Origin: Rhizobium oryzicola
Lineage (GTDB): Bacteria; Pseudomonadota; Alphaproteobacteria; Rhizobiales; Rhizobiaceae
DNA: 64,000 nt
Assembly (NCBI RefSeq): GCF_030504645.1
Contig: NZ_JAUKWQ010000001.1
Span: forward strand, 620,001-684,000
Reading direction: 5' to 3'
The notes under the pieces were generated by a model. It saw only the letters and a list, made by a program, of their open reading frames with translations. It was not told the DNA's origin and did no database searches. Shown here piece by piece: positions 17,141-26,846 of the stretch; the first letter of the stretch is position 1; each line of letters starts with the position of its first letter. A program made the translations under genes and the position numbers.

Positions 17141-19000
17141 TCAAGGTTGCTTTGTTCCGTCAATATCTTGCGGCTGAGCCTGACCGGGCGCAGGTGCCCC
17201 CTGTGGTAGAGGCCAGAGGATGGGGTTCGGCCACGCGCCGCCGATGAAGAGATTGAGAGGCGGCAATGCGGCCGTCGTCGCGTCGATGATGGTGGAGGAA
17301 AGTGCAAGGCCGCCGGTTTCGTAAGGGATGACGCCGGTGAGGCTGATCGATTGTTGCGGCCCTTCGCTGCGGGCAGTTCCGATTTCCGCGATTCCGTTAG
17401 CGATCTTCGTATCGATATCCAGATGATTGAAATCGATCGTTCCACTCCCAGCTTCGCCCAGTGTGAAATAGGATTTGCTCCCGGCAAGCCGGCGCAATTC
17501 CTTGACGTTGAAGCCCGAGATGCGCCCATTGTCTGCGCTGATCTTCAGACTGCCGGTCATGTCCTTGGCGCCGATGGACTGCAGCGGTTTTGTGGCATGC
17601 AGATCAAGCGTAACCGAACCGGTGCCCGATATCATGGGCGTGGTCCAGGACATATCTTTCGCCAAGGTATCGAACCCTATGTTTTTGACCATCAGGCGCA
17701 TATCAACCCCCGGCGAGGGAGTCGTGACCGTACTCACGAGACCGCGAAGCGTGCCGTTGTGCAGATCGCTGTCGAGAATTTCCAGCCGCGACTGCTCCGC
17801 ATTTGAAACGATGCTGATGGCGGCATTATCGAGAGGGAGCGGGCCAAGGAGCGCAGCGTTTGCGGAGAGCCGGAGGTCAAAGCCGATGCCTTGTTCCGGC
17901 ATAGCCTTCTCTTCCATGCGTTCGGGATGCTGGCCGGTGGCGACGGCATCGACCAGGGGCCACAGCTCCAGCCGGTCGAAAGCAAGCGTACCGGTCAGGC
18001 GCGGTGGTCGCTCGGGGATCAGCATCAGATCCATGATGCCCGTTGCGTGAGAGCCGTTGGCCGCGACGGAAAGCTGTTCCATGCGCAAGGCGCCTGCGGT
18101 TCTGACCAGCTTGGACGTCAGCGAAATGTCGCGCAGGCGGTCTGCGGCATGCACGTTAAGCTGCGCCCGTTGAACGAGCGATTCCATGTTGGGAATGGAA
18201 AGCTCCAGATCACCGGACAGGAAGCCGTAGGATGACAGATCGACATTGCCTGTGAAACGGGTTGTGATCAGCGCGGATTTCAACGTGGCATCCAGATCCG
18301 CCATGCGTCCCGACAGAAACAGCAGCGGCTGCGCCGAAAACAGATCGAGATTGACACTTTGGTCACGCAGGCGCGCACGCAGTTGCAGGCGTGCGGCAGC
18401 GGACAGGTTCGGCCAATCGAGCGTTCCATTGACGCCATCGACGACAAGTGTGCTGCCATCTTGCGCCGTCAGGCGGACGATTCCCTCCGTCACCGTGACG
18501 TCACCGATAACAGCGTCGAGCGACGGAGCGAGAAGCTGGCGGCCGCCAGCGCCGGTCGCCTTCTGAATGGCCTTGCCCAGAAGCCCGTCGCCATTCCAGT
18601 TGAAATGTCCGTTCTTGTCGATGGTGACGCTGATATCCGGGTTGACCAGTGCGAAATCCCGAAAAATCGGTGTGCCCTGAAGCGCCTTCAGCAGGCTGAA
18701 GCGGGCCGACAATTTGCTGACACGCCCGAGCACAGGGGCATTTGGGGCTTCCCATGCACGAATGGTGATGCCGCGCATGCTCACGGTTGGAACCGGCCAG
18801 AAGGAAAGATCGGGTGTTCCCTCGATCGTCACATCATGCCCGAGCCAGCCCTCCACGGCATCTTCCATGCGTGAGCGCACGAGCGTGGAGGATATCAGGC
18901 TTGGCGCAACCAGACGGAACAGCACGATCATGATAATCGCGAGGAGACCAAGCGAGATCGCAAGGCGAGCAATGCGGGTTTTCGGCTTCAATGCTCTCAT
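17141..19000 (-). CDS. AsmA-family protein
   Basis: A 619-residue envelope protein anchored by one N-terminal membrane helix (LAISLGLLAIIMIVLFRL, residues 13-30). It is followed by the AsmA N-terminal pattern (GHDVTIEGTPDLSFWPVPTVSMRG). The C-terminal half contains the AsmA_2-type stretch (GTGSVTLDLHATKPLQS, then KISADNGRISGFNVKELRR). AsmA proteins are repeating beta-groove, bridge-like proteins linked to outer-membrane lipid homeostasis. The ATG at 19000 has no good ribosome binding site, but it sits directly before the membrane helix. A Pro/Gln-rich tail ends the protein. Confidence 0.85.
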   Translation of the reverse strand: MRALKPKTRIARLAISLGLLAIIMIVLFRLVAPSLISSTLVRSRMEDAVEGWLGHDVTIEGTPDLSFWPVPTVSMRGITIRAWEAPNAPVLGRVSKLSARFSLLKALQGTPIFRDFALVNPDISVTIDKNGHFNWNGDGLLGKAIQKATGAGGRQLLAPSLDAVIGDVTVTEGIVRLTAQDGSTLVVDGVNGTLDWPNLSAAARLQLRARLRDQSVNLDLFSAQPLLFLSGRMADLDATLKSALITTRFTGNVDLSSYGFLSGDLELSIPNMESLVQRAQLNVHAADRLRDISLTSKLVRTAGALRMEQLSVAANGSHATGIMDLMLIPERPPRLTGTLAFDRLELWPLVDAVATGQHPERMEEKAMPEQGIGFDLRLSANAALLGPLPLDNAAISIVSNAEQSRLEILDSDLHNGTLRGLVSTVTTPSPGVDMRLMVKNIGFDTLAKDMSWTTPMISGTGSVTLDLHATKPLQSIGAKDMTGSLKISADNGRISGFNVKELRRLAGSKSYFTLGEAGSGTIDFNHLDIDTKIANGIAEIGTARSEGPQQSISLTGVIPYETGGLALSSTIIDATTAALPPLNLFIGGAWPNPILWPLPQGAPAPGQAQPQDIDGTKQP

Positions 19001-19111
19001 GGGTCCGTCGGGCCGTCAGTCGGCGTGGATGATCGGGCACCGGGATGCCCGCAACTGCCTAACGGAATTCAAGCCACGATGCAAATTGCGCAAGCGAGTG
19101 GCCCTTTATCG

Positions 19112-19132
19112 TGCAATGCAACATGCTATACC
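19112..19132 (+). promoter_or_regulatory. Putative PhaR-type operator in the acetoacetyl-CoA synthetase promoter
   Basis: TGCAATGCA (19112-19120) is the same nine bases found in the phasin promoter. It sits 6 bases before a -10-like TATACC (19127-19132), so a bound repressor would block the promoter. If transcription starts near 19139, the ATG at 19162 is the right start. Confidence 0.5.
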
Positions 19133-19161
19133 TTCCGGACTGGTTGGAGGACTTGAGCCTG

Positions 19162-21117
<1,956 letters not shown>

Positions 21118-21311
21118 GCCATTAAAGAAAATGTCACATTCCGGCACATATCTGATTTTCAAAACGAAAATCCAGATCAAGTGTCACACTTTAACCCGAT
21201 TTTAAGGCGTGGCCGAGCACTATGTTTCAGGATGAAGCGCGAGGTAAAGTTCGAAGTCCCACGCTTCATGGACTATCCGGCTCCATCCGGAGTCGTTCAG
21301 CATTTACCTCC
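21118..21311 (+). ncRNA. Long 3' region or small RNA candidate after acetoacetyl-CoA synthetase
   Basis: This 194-base stretch has no convincing gene but ends in a strong plus-strand terminator. It contains a hairpin GATTTTC-AAAAC-GAAAATC (21154-21172) and two TGTCACA copies (21133-21139 and about 21182-21188). Either the synthetase transcript runs on to the terminator, or a separate RNA starts after the hairpin. No known RNA family was recognised. Confidence 0.25.
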
Positions 21312-21338
21312 AAGGCAGCTTCGGCTGCCTTTCTTTTT
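21312..21338 (+). terminator. Strong intrinsic terminator
   Basis: AAGGCAGC-TTCG-GCTGCCTT (21312-21331) followed by TCTTTTT. The stable TTCG loop and the T-run are on the plus strand. It also lies just beyond the minus-strand kinase gene, but no T-run faces that way. Confidence 0.9.
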
Positions 21339-21352
21339 GGTCCGACACGGGT

Positions 21353-24300
21353 TCAGTTCGCCAGAACCCGCGGAGATGGAAAGGTCACCTCGACCAGAGT
21401 ACCCTCATTCGGTGTCGAATGGATCGCAAACGAGGCCCGATTGGCATCGACCATCGCCTTGGTCAGCGGAAGGCCAAGGCCTGTTCCGTCGCCGCGCTTA
21501 CGGCTGGCACCTGCCACCTGCCTGAAGGGCTTCATCGCCAGTTCCAATTCCGAGCGCGACATGCCGATGCCGGTATCGCGTATGCGCAGCACCACGCTGC
21601 CATTCGCTTCATAGGCGGTGGAAACCACGATCTGGCCGCCAGCTGGTGTAAACCGGATGGCGTTGGAGAGAATGTTGAGCACGATCTGCTTGATCGACCG
21701 GATGTCGGCCACAACAGGCGGCACCGAATGTGAAAGTGCCGTGCGGATAATGACCCTCTGGCTGTTGGCCTGCGGCTGAACCAGCGAAACAGCTTCGGCG
21801 ACGGTATCGTTCAATCCGACCGAGGAAAATTCCAGATCCATCTCGCCAGCTTCGATCTTCGAAATATCGAGAAGATCGTTGACGATGTCGAGGACATGAC
21901 GACCCGAACGACCGATGTCGTTGGCATATTCCACATAGCGCGGGTGACCGACGGGACCTAAGCGCTCCGTCGCCATCATGTCCGCAAAGCCGATGATCGC
22001 ATTCAGCGGCGTGCGGATCTCATGGCTCACATGGGCAAGGAAATCTGTCTTGTGCGCATTGGCGGTTTCTGCCGCGCGCTTGGCATTGCGCAGTTCTTCT
22101 TCCGTGCGCTTCCATTGGGTGATGTCACGGATCACGGCGCAGTAACCGTTGGACGAGGTGAGCTTGCCGATCGTCATGAACAGAGGCAGGAAGCCGCCTG
22201 AGGCCTCGCGTCCCATCACTTCGCGCCCATCATTCAGCACGCTCGCCACGCCGTGGCCGGCAAGCCCGGACAGATATTCGAGCACAGACTTCTGGCTCTC
22301 ATGCGCGAACAGCATGACGAAGGGTTGGCCGCGCGTTTCGCCATCATCATAATTGAAGAGCGCACTTGCTGCGCGGTTCATCGAGCGAATATCGCCCTCG
22401 CTATCGATGATGACGACACCATCGGTCGCGGTGTCGAGAATGGCCTTGAGCTCATCCACTTCAACCTTCAGACGGGCGATCTCGTCAGCCTGCGTGGAGA
22501 TTTCCTGCTGGCTGGCGGTAACCTCCGCAGCCGTCGCATGCTGTGTCTGGCCGGTCGGCATCAGCGCGAGAATGAGCGCGCTCGCCCCCATCCAGCGTAC
22601 GGATTGCAGCCGAGCGCTGACGGGAATGATCTCGTCATCCGCCCGCACAAAGGCCATGCCGCCCGCCTCAGTCGTCTTGTCTTCCAGATCCTGCCGCTTC
22701 AGAAGCGCATCGAGGCCGCCCACTTCTTCGAGCGCCTCTACTGACTCATAGCCCGTCAGCCGAAGGAACTCGGGGTTGGCATGGATGAGCCGGTCCCCGG
22801 TATGGACCAAGAGTGCGACCGGCATCTGGTCAATGATATCGTCGCTGAGATCCGGACGGTGACGCAGAGGAATGATGCGGGAAAGAGCCTCGTGGAAGGT
22901 CTCCTCTTCCTGCTCCGCAGCTTCGTGCGTGTCCGCGGCGGCTTCTTCTGCAGCCGGCTCGACCTGCTCTGCCTGCTGGGCCTGTTCGCTGTCTAAGCCA
23001 CTCGCCGGCGTCACCTCGTGGGCGACAGCGTCATCTGTGGAGGTGACAGGCGCTTCCGTTTCACCATGCTGCGGCGGTTCCACTTGCGCATCAGCCTGCG
23101 GCGCGGTTTTGCCCTCGGTCAGAGGCGGGTTGGTTGCCGCAGTCTGTTCCTCTAGAGGTGCGCTCCGGTCAGCCGGCGCCTCGGTATCTGCCTGTTCGCG
23201 GGCAAAGGCATCAAGTCGACGCGCAATTTCGCGAAATGCAGCCTGCTCGTTGGGGCTCAAGGGCTGGCGCGCATTGCTGCGCAATTCCTCGAACTGGATG
23301 ACCTTGTCGGAAAAACGTTGGGTGGGATTTTCCACGATACGCAGGGCAGGCTTTTCCACGGCAGGCGGCGAAAAGCGTTCCGGGACGTCGGCCGAATGAT
23401 CAATCGGTGCGGGCGCGTCGGCACTCGGCGCATCCACCGAGCCAGCTGAAGCCTCTTCGGGGGGCTGCTCCGTTGGCTCAAGGCTGTCTGCATGCGCCTC
23501 GGCAGCGGGAGTGTGCTCGCCAATGTCGGCGTCCCCCTCATCATCTGCGTGGTCCAGCGCAGAAACCGCCAGCGTCTGACGGGCGTCCTCGATGGCCGGT
23601 TCGTCGGCTGGTGCCTCCTGCACATCGGTCATGGTCAGGCCGATGGCCAAGGGGTCCTCCTCGGCATCGGAGAAGCGGATGATGCCAAAGCCGCGGAAAC
23701 CATCGAATTCACGCGTGCGGGTATAGGTCGGCAGCGCCGCCAGATCGATTGGCACCACAAGCGAGGTACCCTCAACGGGCCACCATATGGTCTTGCCGGA
23801 CCAGGTATCACGCTTCTGCAGAAGCTCCGCGATCTTGCCGTCCGGGTCCAGGTTGAACAGGGCAGCGACATCCGTAAAGGCCATGCCCGTGACTTCTGCG
23901 GCATGCGGGCCGACAGCCGCTGCCAGTTCCGGCGATACATCGCGGAAGCGCCCATCGGCATCGATCTTCCAGACGAAGCGTGTCGCGCGATTTTCACGGC
24001 CGAAATTGAACTGAGCAGGCGCTGCAACATGCGCGGCCTCCGGTGTCGCTTCGTCCTTGGCTATCGTTTCCGTCTTCGTCGCGCTTTCCGTTGAAGCATC
24101 TTTTTGCGTCTCGGGCGTTCGGCTCTCTTCCGTGTCCTCGAACTCCATATCATCTTCGAGGTCGGAGATCTCCGAAACGGCAGTCAGAGCCTCTTCGAAA
24201 TCAATGGCCCGCGTAGCTTCCGGCTTGGCCGGGGCCTCTTCTGCAACAGCGGGGAGCGTTTCCTGCGCTGTGCCTGGCGCTTCTACCTGTACAATGAAGA

Positions 24301-24943
24301 GCAGCAGCAGAACCGGGTCGTCGGAAACCTTGGCAATGGCTGCGGGCAGATCTCCGAACGCTGTCGTCACCGGTCGCTTCAACAATCGGGAGCCACCCTT
24401 CACGGCGGTGGTCGCCAAGGCTTGCGTCAGGTGGGAATCGAGTTGCAGCTTGGCGAATTCGGCGGAGGAGGAAACCAGTGTCCCCTCCGAATCCAGCACC
24501 GCCATATGCGTGCTCGGATCATCCAGCCCTTCCAGCATCTGGCGTGCGCAATCGCTGGGATCAAGCGCGCCGGCGCTGACGGGGATGCTGAGCAGCACGC
24601 CCTGTGTTTCGTCAGAAAGCGTGATCAGCTGGCAGACTGCCTCGACCAGGACGCGTTGAAAACCGGAGGTGATGCGTATGTTGAAACCGCGCCGGTCGCC
24701 GGGCTTCATCAACTGCCGGGCAGCTGCACTGGCCTGACGGAAGGTCAGATCCTGTGAGGGCACTGGCTGGTCGAGGAAATCATAGACCGAGGTTACGCCG
24801 AACAGGGCGGCACCGCGCCCGTTGGCCCACAACACATCCTGCATGTCCCTGGAAAACAGCACGAGGGCGCGCCCTGCGGCAAAATGCACCCGCACATCCG
24901 GATGAACGGCAATGTCGACAAAGGGGTATTGTACGGTGGACAT
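21353..24943 (-). CDS. Large PAS-domain sensor histidine kinase of the PdhS/DivJ/PleC group
   Basis: A 1196-residue kinase with no clear membrane helix. The C-terminus has HisKA with the phospho-acceptor in HVSHEIRTPLNAIIGFADMM near residue 970, and an HATPase with NILSNAIRFTP, DTGIGM and GDGTGLGLPL. The stretch GPVGHPRYVEYANDIGRSGRHVL after the histidine is characteristic of kinases that act on the cell-cycle regulators DivK/PleD. PAS domains lie before HisKA (about 830-950) and near 720-780, with further PAS-like parts towards the N-terminus. Between them are long acidic, Ala/Pro/Glu-rich linkers (about 240-300 and 450-700). No receiver domain is fused, so the output is a separate protein. 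It is divergent from the phasin gene. Confidence 0.9.
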   Translation of the reverse strand: MSTVQYPFVDIAVHPDVRVHFAAGRALVLFSRDMQDVLWANGRGAALFGVTSVYDFLDQPVPSQDLTFRQASAAARQLMKPGDRRGFNIRITSGFQRVLVEAVCQLITLSDETQGVLLSIPVSAGALDPSDCARQMLEGLDDPSTHMAVLDSEGTLVSSSAEFAKLQLDSHLTQALATTAVKGGSRLLKRPVTTAFGDLPAAIAKVSDDPVLLLLFIVQVEAPGTAQETLPAVAEEAPAKPEATRAIDFEEALTAVSEISDLEDDMEFEDTEESRTPETQKDASTESATKTETIAKDEATPEAAHVAAPAQFNFGRENRATRFVWKIDADGRFRDVSPELAAAVGPHAAEVTGMAFTDVAALFNLDPDGKIAELLQKRDTWSGKTIWWPVEGTSLVVPIDLAALPTYTRTREFDGFRGFGIIRFSDAEEDPLAIGLTMTDVQEAPADEPAIEDARQTLAVSALDHADDEGDADIGEHTPAAEAHADSLEPTEQPPEEASAGSVDAPSADAPAPIDHSADVPERFSPPAVEKPALRIVENPTQRFSDKVIQFEELRSNARQPLSPNEQAAFREIARRLDAFAREQADTEAPADRSAPLEEQTAATNPPLTEGKTAPQADAQVEPPQHGETEAPVTSTDDAVAHEVTPASGLDSEQAQQAEQVEPAAEEAAADTHEAAEQEEETFHEALSRIIPLRHRPDLSDDIIDQMPVALLVHTGDRLIHANPEFLRLTGYESVEALEEVGGLDALLKRQDLEDKTTEAGGMAFVRADDEIIPVSARLQSVRWMGASALILALMPTGQTQHATAAEVTASQQEISTQADEIARLKVEVDELKAILDTATDGVVIIDSEGDIRSMNRAASALFNYDDGETRGQPFVMLFAHESQKSVLEYLSGLAGHGVASVLNDGREVMGREASGGFLPLFMTIGKLTSSNGYCAVIRDITQWKRTEEELRNAKRAAETANAHKTDFLAHVSHEIRTPLNAIIGFADMMATERLGPVGHPRYVEYANDIGRSGRHVLDIVNDLLDISKIEAGEMDLEFSSVGLNDTVAEAVSLVQPQANSQRVIIRTALSHSVPPVVADIRSIKQIVLNILSNAIRFTPAGGQIVVSTAYEANGSVVLRIRDTGIGMSRSELELAMKPFRQVAGASRKRGDGTGLGLPLTKAMVDANRASFAIHSTPNEGTLVEVTFPSPRVLAN

Positions 24944-25078
24944 GGCAGGCCTTGCGATGGAGCCGTCTTCCTCTTGATCCGGCAGCAGATTAACACATTG
25001 TTAGTAACTTCCCAGACCCTCAAAGGTCCACATTGCAAGATGGGAAATGGCGAATAGGGTTAATTGCGGAATCTTATG

Positions 25079-25125
25079 TTGCGCCGCACAATGATGTTGC
25101 AATGCACAAATGACTTTGCTATATA
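25079..25125 (+). promoter_or_regulatory. Phasin promoter with two tandem PhaR-type operators
   Basis: A -35-like TTGCAA (25097-25102) and a -10 TATATA (25120-25125) are separated by 17 bases. Two copies of TGC-N3-GCACAA lie at 25080-25091 and 25098-25109, 18 bases apart, the second covering the -35. The core matches the pattern reported for PhaR repressors of phasin genes, which are released when polyhydroxybutyrate granules appear. Confidence 0.65.
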
Positions 25126-25180
25126 GAGGTCACAAGGCCTTCGAACGAACGAAGCCAGGAAACAAACAAGGAAATCGAAA

Positions 25181-25627
25181 ATGGCATACAGAGCTGATGA
25201 CGTATTCTCATTCTCTGCCTTCGATCCTTCGCGGGTAACGGAAAGCCTCCGTGACTTCGCCGAGAAGGGGGCTTCTCAGTCCCGCGAGGCATTCTCCAAG
25301 ATCAAGGTTGCGGCTGAAGAAGCCACCAAGACCGTTGAAGCAACCGTTCAGTCTGCCCAGGCCGGCACGGTTGAAATCGGCCTCAAGGCCATAGACGCCG
25401 TTCGCACCAATGCTGATCTGTCGCTGTCGCACATGGAAGCCCTGCTGGGCGTTAAGTCCGTCGCTGAACTGATTGAGTTGCAGACCGGCTTCTTCCGCAA
25501 GCAGGCTGAAATCACTGTTGAGCAGGCCAAGGCCATGCAGGAAGCCACCCGCAAGCTGGCTGAAGACGTGACGAAGCCGGGCAAGGAAGCCGTCGAAAAG
25601 TTCGCATCGAGCTTCAAGGCTGTCTGA
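25181..25627 (+). CDS. phaP: Phasin (polyhydroxybutyrate granule-associated protein)
   Basis: Coats polyhydroxybutyrate granules in the cytoplasm. The 148 residues are almost entirely amphipathic helix with the Phasin_2 pattern (SKIKVAAEEATKTVEATVQSA, then VKSVAELIELQTGFFRKQAE), and no Cys or Trp is present. The length is normal for rhizobial phasins. The promoter is strong and carries two PhaR-like sites, and an intrinsic terminator follows, so the gene is monocistronic. Other phasin-fold proteins exist, but the operator context supports the PHB role. Confidence 0.92.
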   Translation: MAYRADDVFSFSAFDPSRVTESLRDFAEKGASQSREAFSKIKVAAEEATKTVEATVQSAQAGTVEIGLKAIDAVRTNADLSLSHMEALLGVKSVAELIELQTGFFRKQAEITVEQAKAMQEATRKLAEDVTKPGKEAVEKFASSFKAV

Positions 25628-25650
25628 TTGACCGGTCTTAACGCGTTGAG

Positions 25651-25676
25651 GGCCGGGATTTTTCCCGGCCTTTTTG
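25651..25676 (+). terminator. Intrinsic terminator of the phasin gene
   Basis: GGCCGGG (25651-25657) pairs with CCCGGCC (25664-25670) around ATTTTT, followed by TTTTTGCG. Confidence 0.92.
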
Positions 25677-25754
25677 CGTCGGCCGTCAAAGAGGACTTGC
25701 AAAAGGAAAGCAATCCTTCTATGTGACGCCCCAAGACGCGAGAGCGGCTTTTGT

Positions 25755-25831
25755 GCGGTTGTAGCTCAGTTGGTTAGAGCGCAGGTTTGTGGCACCTGAG
25801 GTCGGAGGTTCGAGACCCCCCAACCGTACCA
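25755..25831 (+). tRNA. tRNA-His (anticodon GTG)
   Basis: A complete 77-base cloverleaf with encoded CCA. The acceptor stem is GCGGTTG / CAACCGT and the anticodon loop TTGTGGC. The base before position 1 is T, not G, and position 73 is A. This is the known alphaproteobacterial form that lacks the otherwise universal G(-1):C73 pair. Position 1:72 is a G-T pair, and the T stem GGAGG/CCCCC has one A-C mismatch. Confidence 0.95.
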
Positions 25832-25851
25832 TTTCCACTTGATCATCGATA

Positions 25852-26739
25852 TCATTCACTGACAAAGATGTGCCTGTGCTGGCCAACGATTTCCTGCAGG
25901 AAGGAAACGACGGTTCTGATGCGCGCAAGGTCGCGCAGGCTTTCGTGGTAATTGGTCCAGTATGCGCGCCGAATGAAGAGATCAGGCAGAATGCGCTTGA
26001 GACCAGGATCCTGCCGCGCAATGTAATCATGCAAAATGCCGATGCCCGCGCCCGAGCGGACAGCTTCCGTCTGTCCGATCGCGCTGGAGATTTCGAAGGC
26101 AGCGTCCCAGTCGCGCATGATTTCGCCGGTGAAATTCAGTGAGGGCGAAAAGATCAGGTCGTCCACATAACCGATGCGTGCGTGCTTTCGAAGATCCTCG
26201 ATCTCCTGCGGCTCACCTGCGCGCGCCAGATAATCCACCGAGGCATAAAGACCGAGCGTATAATCGGTCAGCCGGGAGCAGACGAGGCGCCCCTGTGAGG
26301 GCTGCTCCACGGTGATCGCTATATCGGCTTCGCGCTGCGACAGCGAGAAGGAGCGGGGTACCGGCACCAGCTGAATGCGCAGCCGCGGATGCCGGGCAAT
26401 CAGTTCGCCCAGCCGTGGGGCAAGGAAGGATACACCGAAGCCATCCGGCGCGCCAATGCGCACCGTGCCTTCCACGGGTGCATCCAGCTTGCCCGTGCGT
26501 GCCTGCGCGGCCAGCATTTCCGCCTCCATTCGCTCCGCTGAAGCCAGAAAGGCGTGGCCCTCTGCCGTCAACTCGCAGCCGCTCGGCTTCCGGATCAGAA
26601 GCCGCGTGCGCAAATGCGCCTCAAGCGCGTTGATCCGTCGGCCAAGGGTCGCATGATTGAGGCCAAGACGTCGCGAGGCGGAGAGCAATTGCCCCTCGCG
26701 CGCCACTGCGAGGAAAATGCGCACATTATCCCAATCCAT
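25852..26739 (-). CDS. LysR-family transcriptional regulator, divergent from mmsA
   Basis: A 295-residue regulator with a standard LysR helix-turn-helix (NVRIFLAVAREGQLLSASRRL, NHATLGRRINALE) and an effector-binding domain. It ends 20 bases after the tRNA gene. Its start is 107 bases from the mmsA start on the other strand, and that gap holds a 9-bp inverted repeat, so mmsA and the regulator itself are likely targets. The effector is unknown. Confidence 0.9.
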   Translation of the reverse strand: MDWDNVRIFLAVAREGQLLSASRRLGLNHATLGRRINALEAHLRTRLLIRKPSGCELTAEGHAFLASAERMEAEMLAAQARTGKLDAPVEGTVRIGAPDGFGVSFLAPRLGELIARHPRLRIQLVPVPRSFSLSQREADIAITVEQPSQGRLVCSRLTDYTLGLYASVDYLARAGEPQEIEDLRKHARIGYVDDLIFSPSLNFTGEIMRDWDAAFEISSAIGQTEAVRSGAGIGILHDYIARQDPGLKRILPDLFIRRAYWTNYHESLRDLARIRTVVSFLQEIVGQHRHIFVSE

Positions 26740-26765
26740 CCCCAGACCCTCAGTAGACTATAAAA

Positions 26766-26808
26766 TTTGCACAACGGATGCGTAAATCATGCTGTTGTCT
26801 TGTGCAAA
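26766..26808. promoter_or_regulatory. Inverted repeat TTTGCACAA / TTGTGCAAA between LysR gene and mmsA
   Basis: Two perfect 9-base complements at 26766-26774 and 26800-26808, 34 bases centre to centre. They lie in the 107-base gap between divergent genes. This spacing of about three helical turns suits a LysR tetramer or a dimer pair. Confidence 0.45.
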
Positions 26809-26846
26809 CGAAAGAGCATACTGCCGCCATAACACTGGAGGAAACC

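Noticed and set aside
23407..24757. Several plus-strand frames of 90-220 residues across the kinase gene
   Set aside because: Antisense shadows of the GC-rich Ala/Pro/Glu linkers and the PAS region of the kinase.
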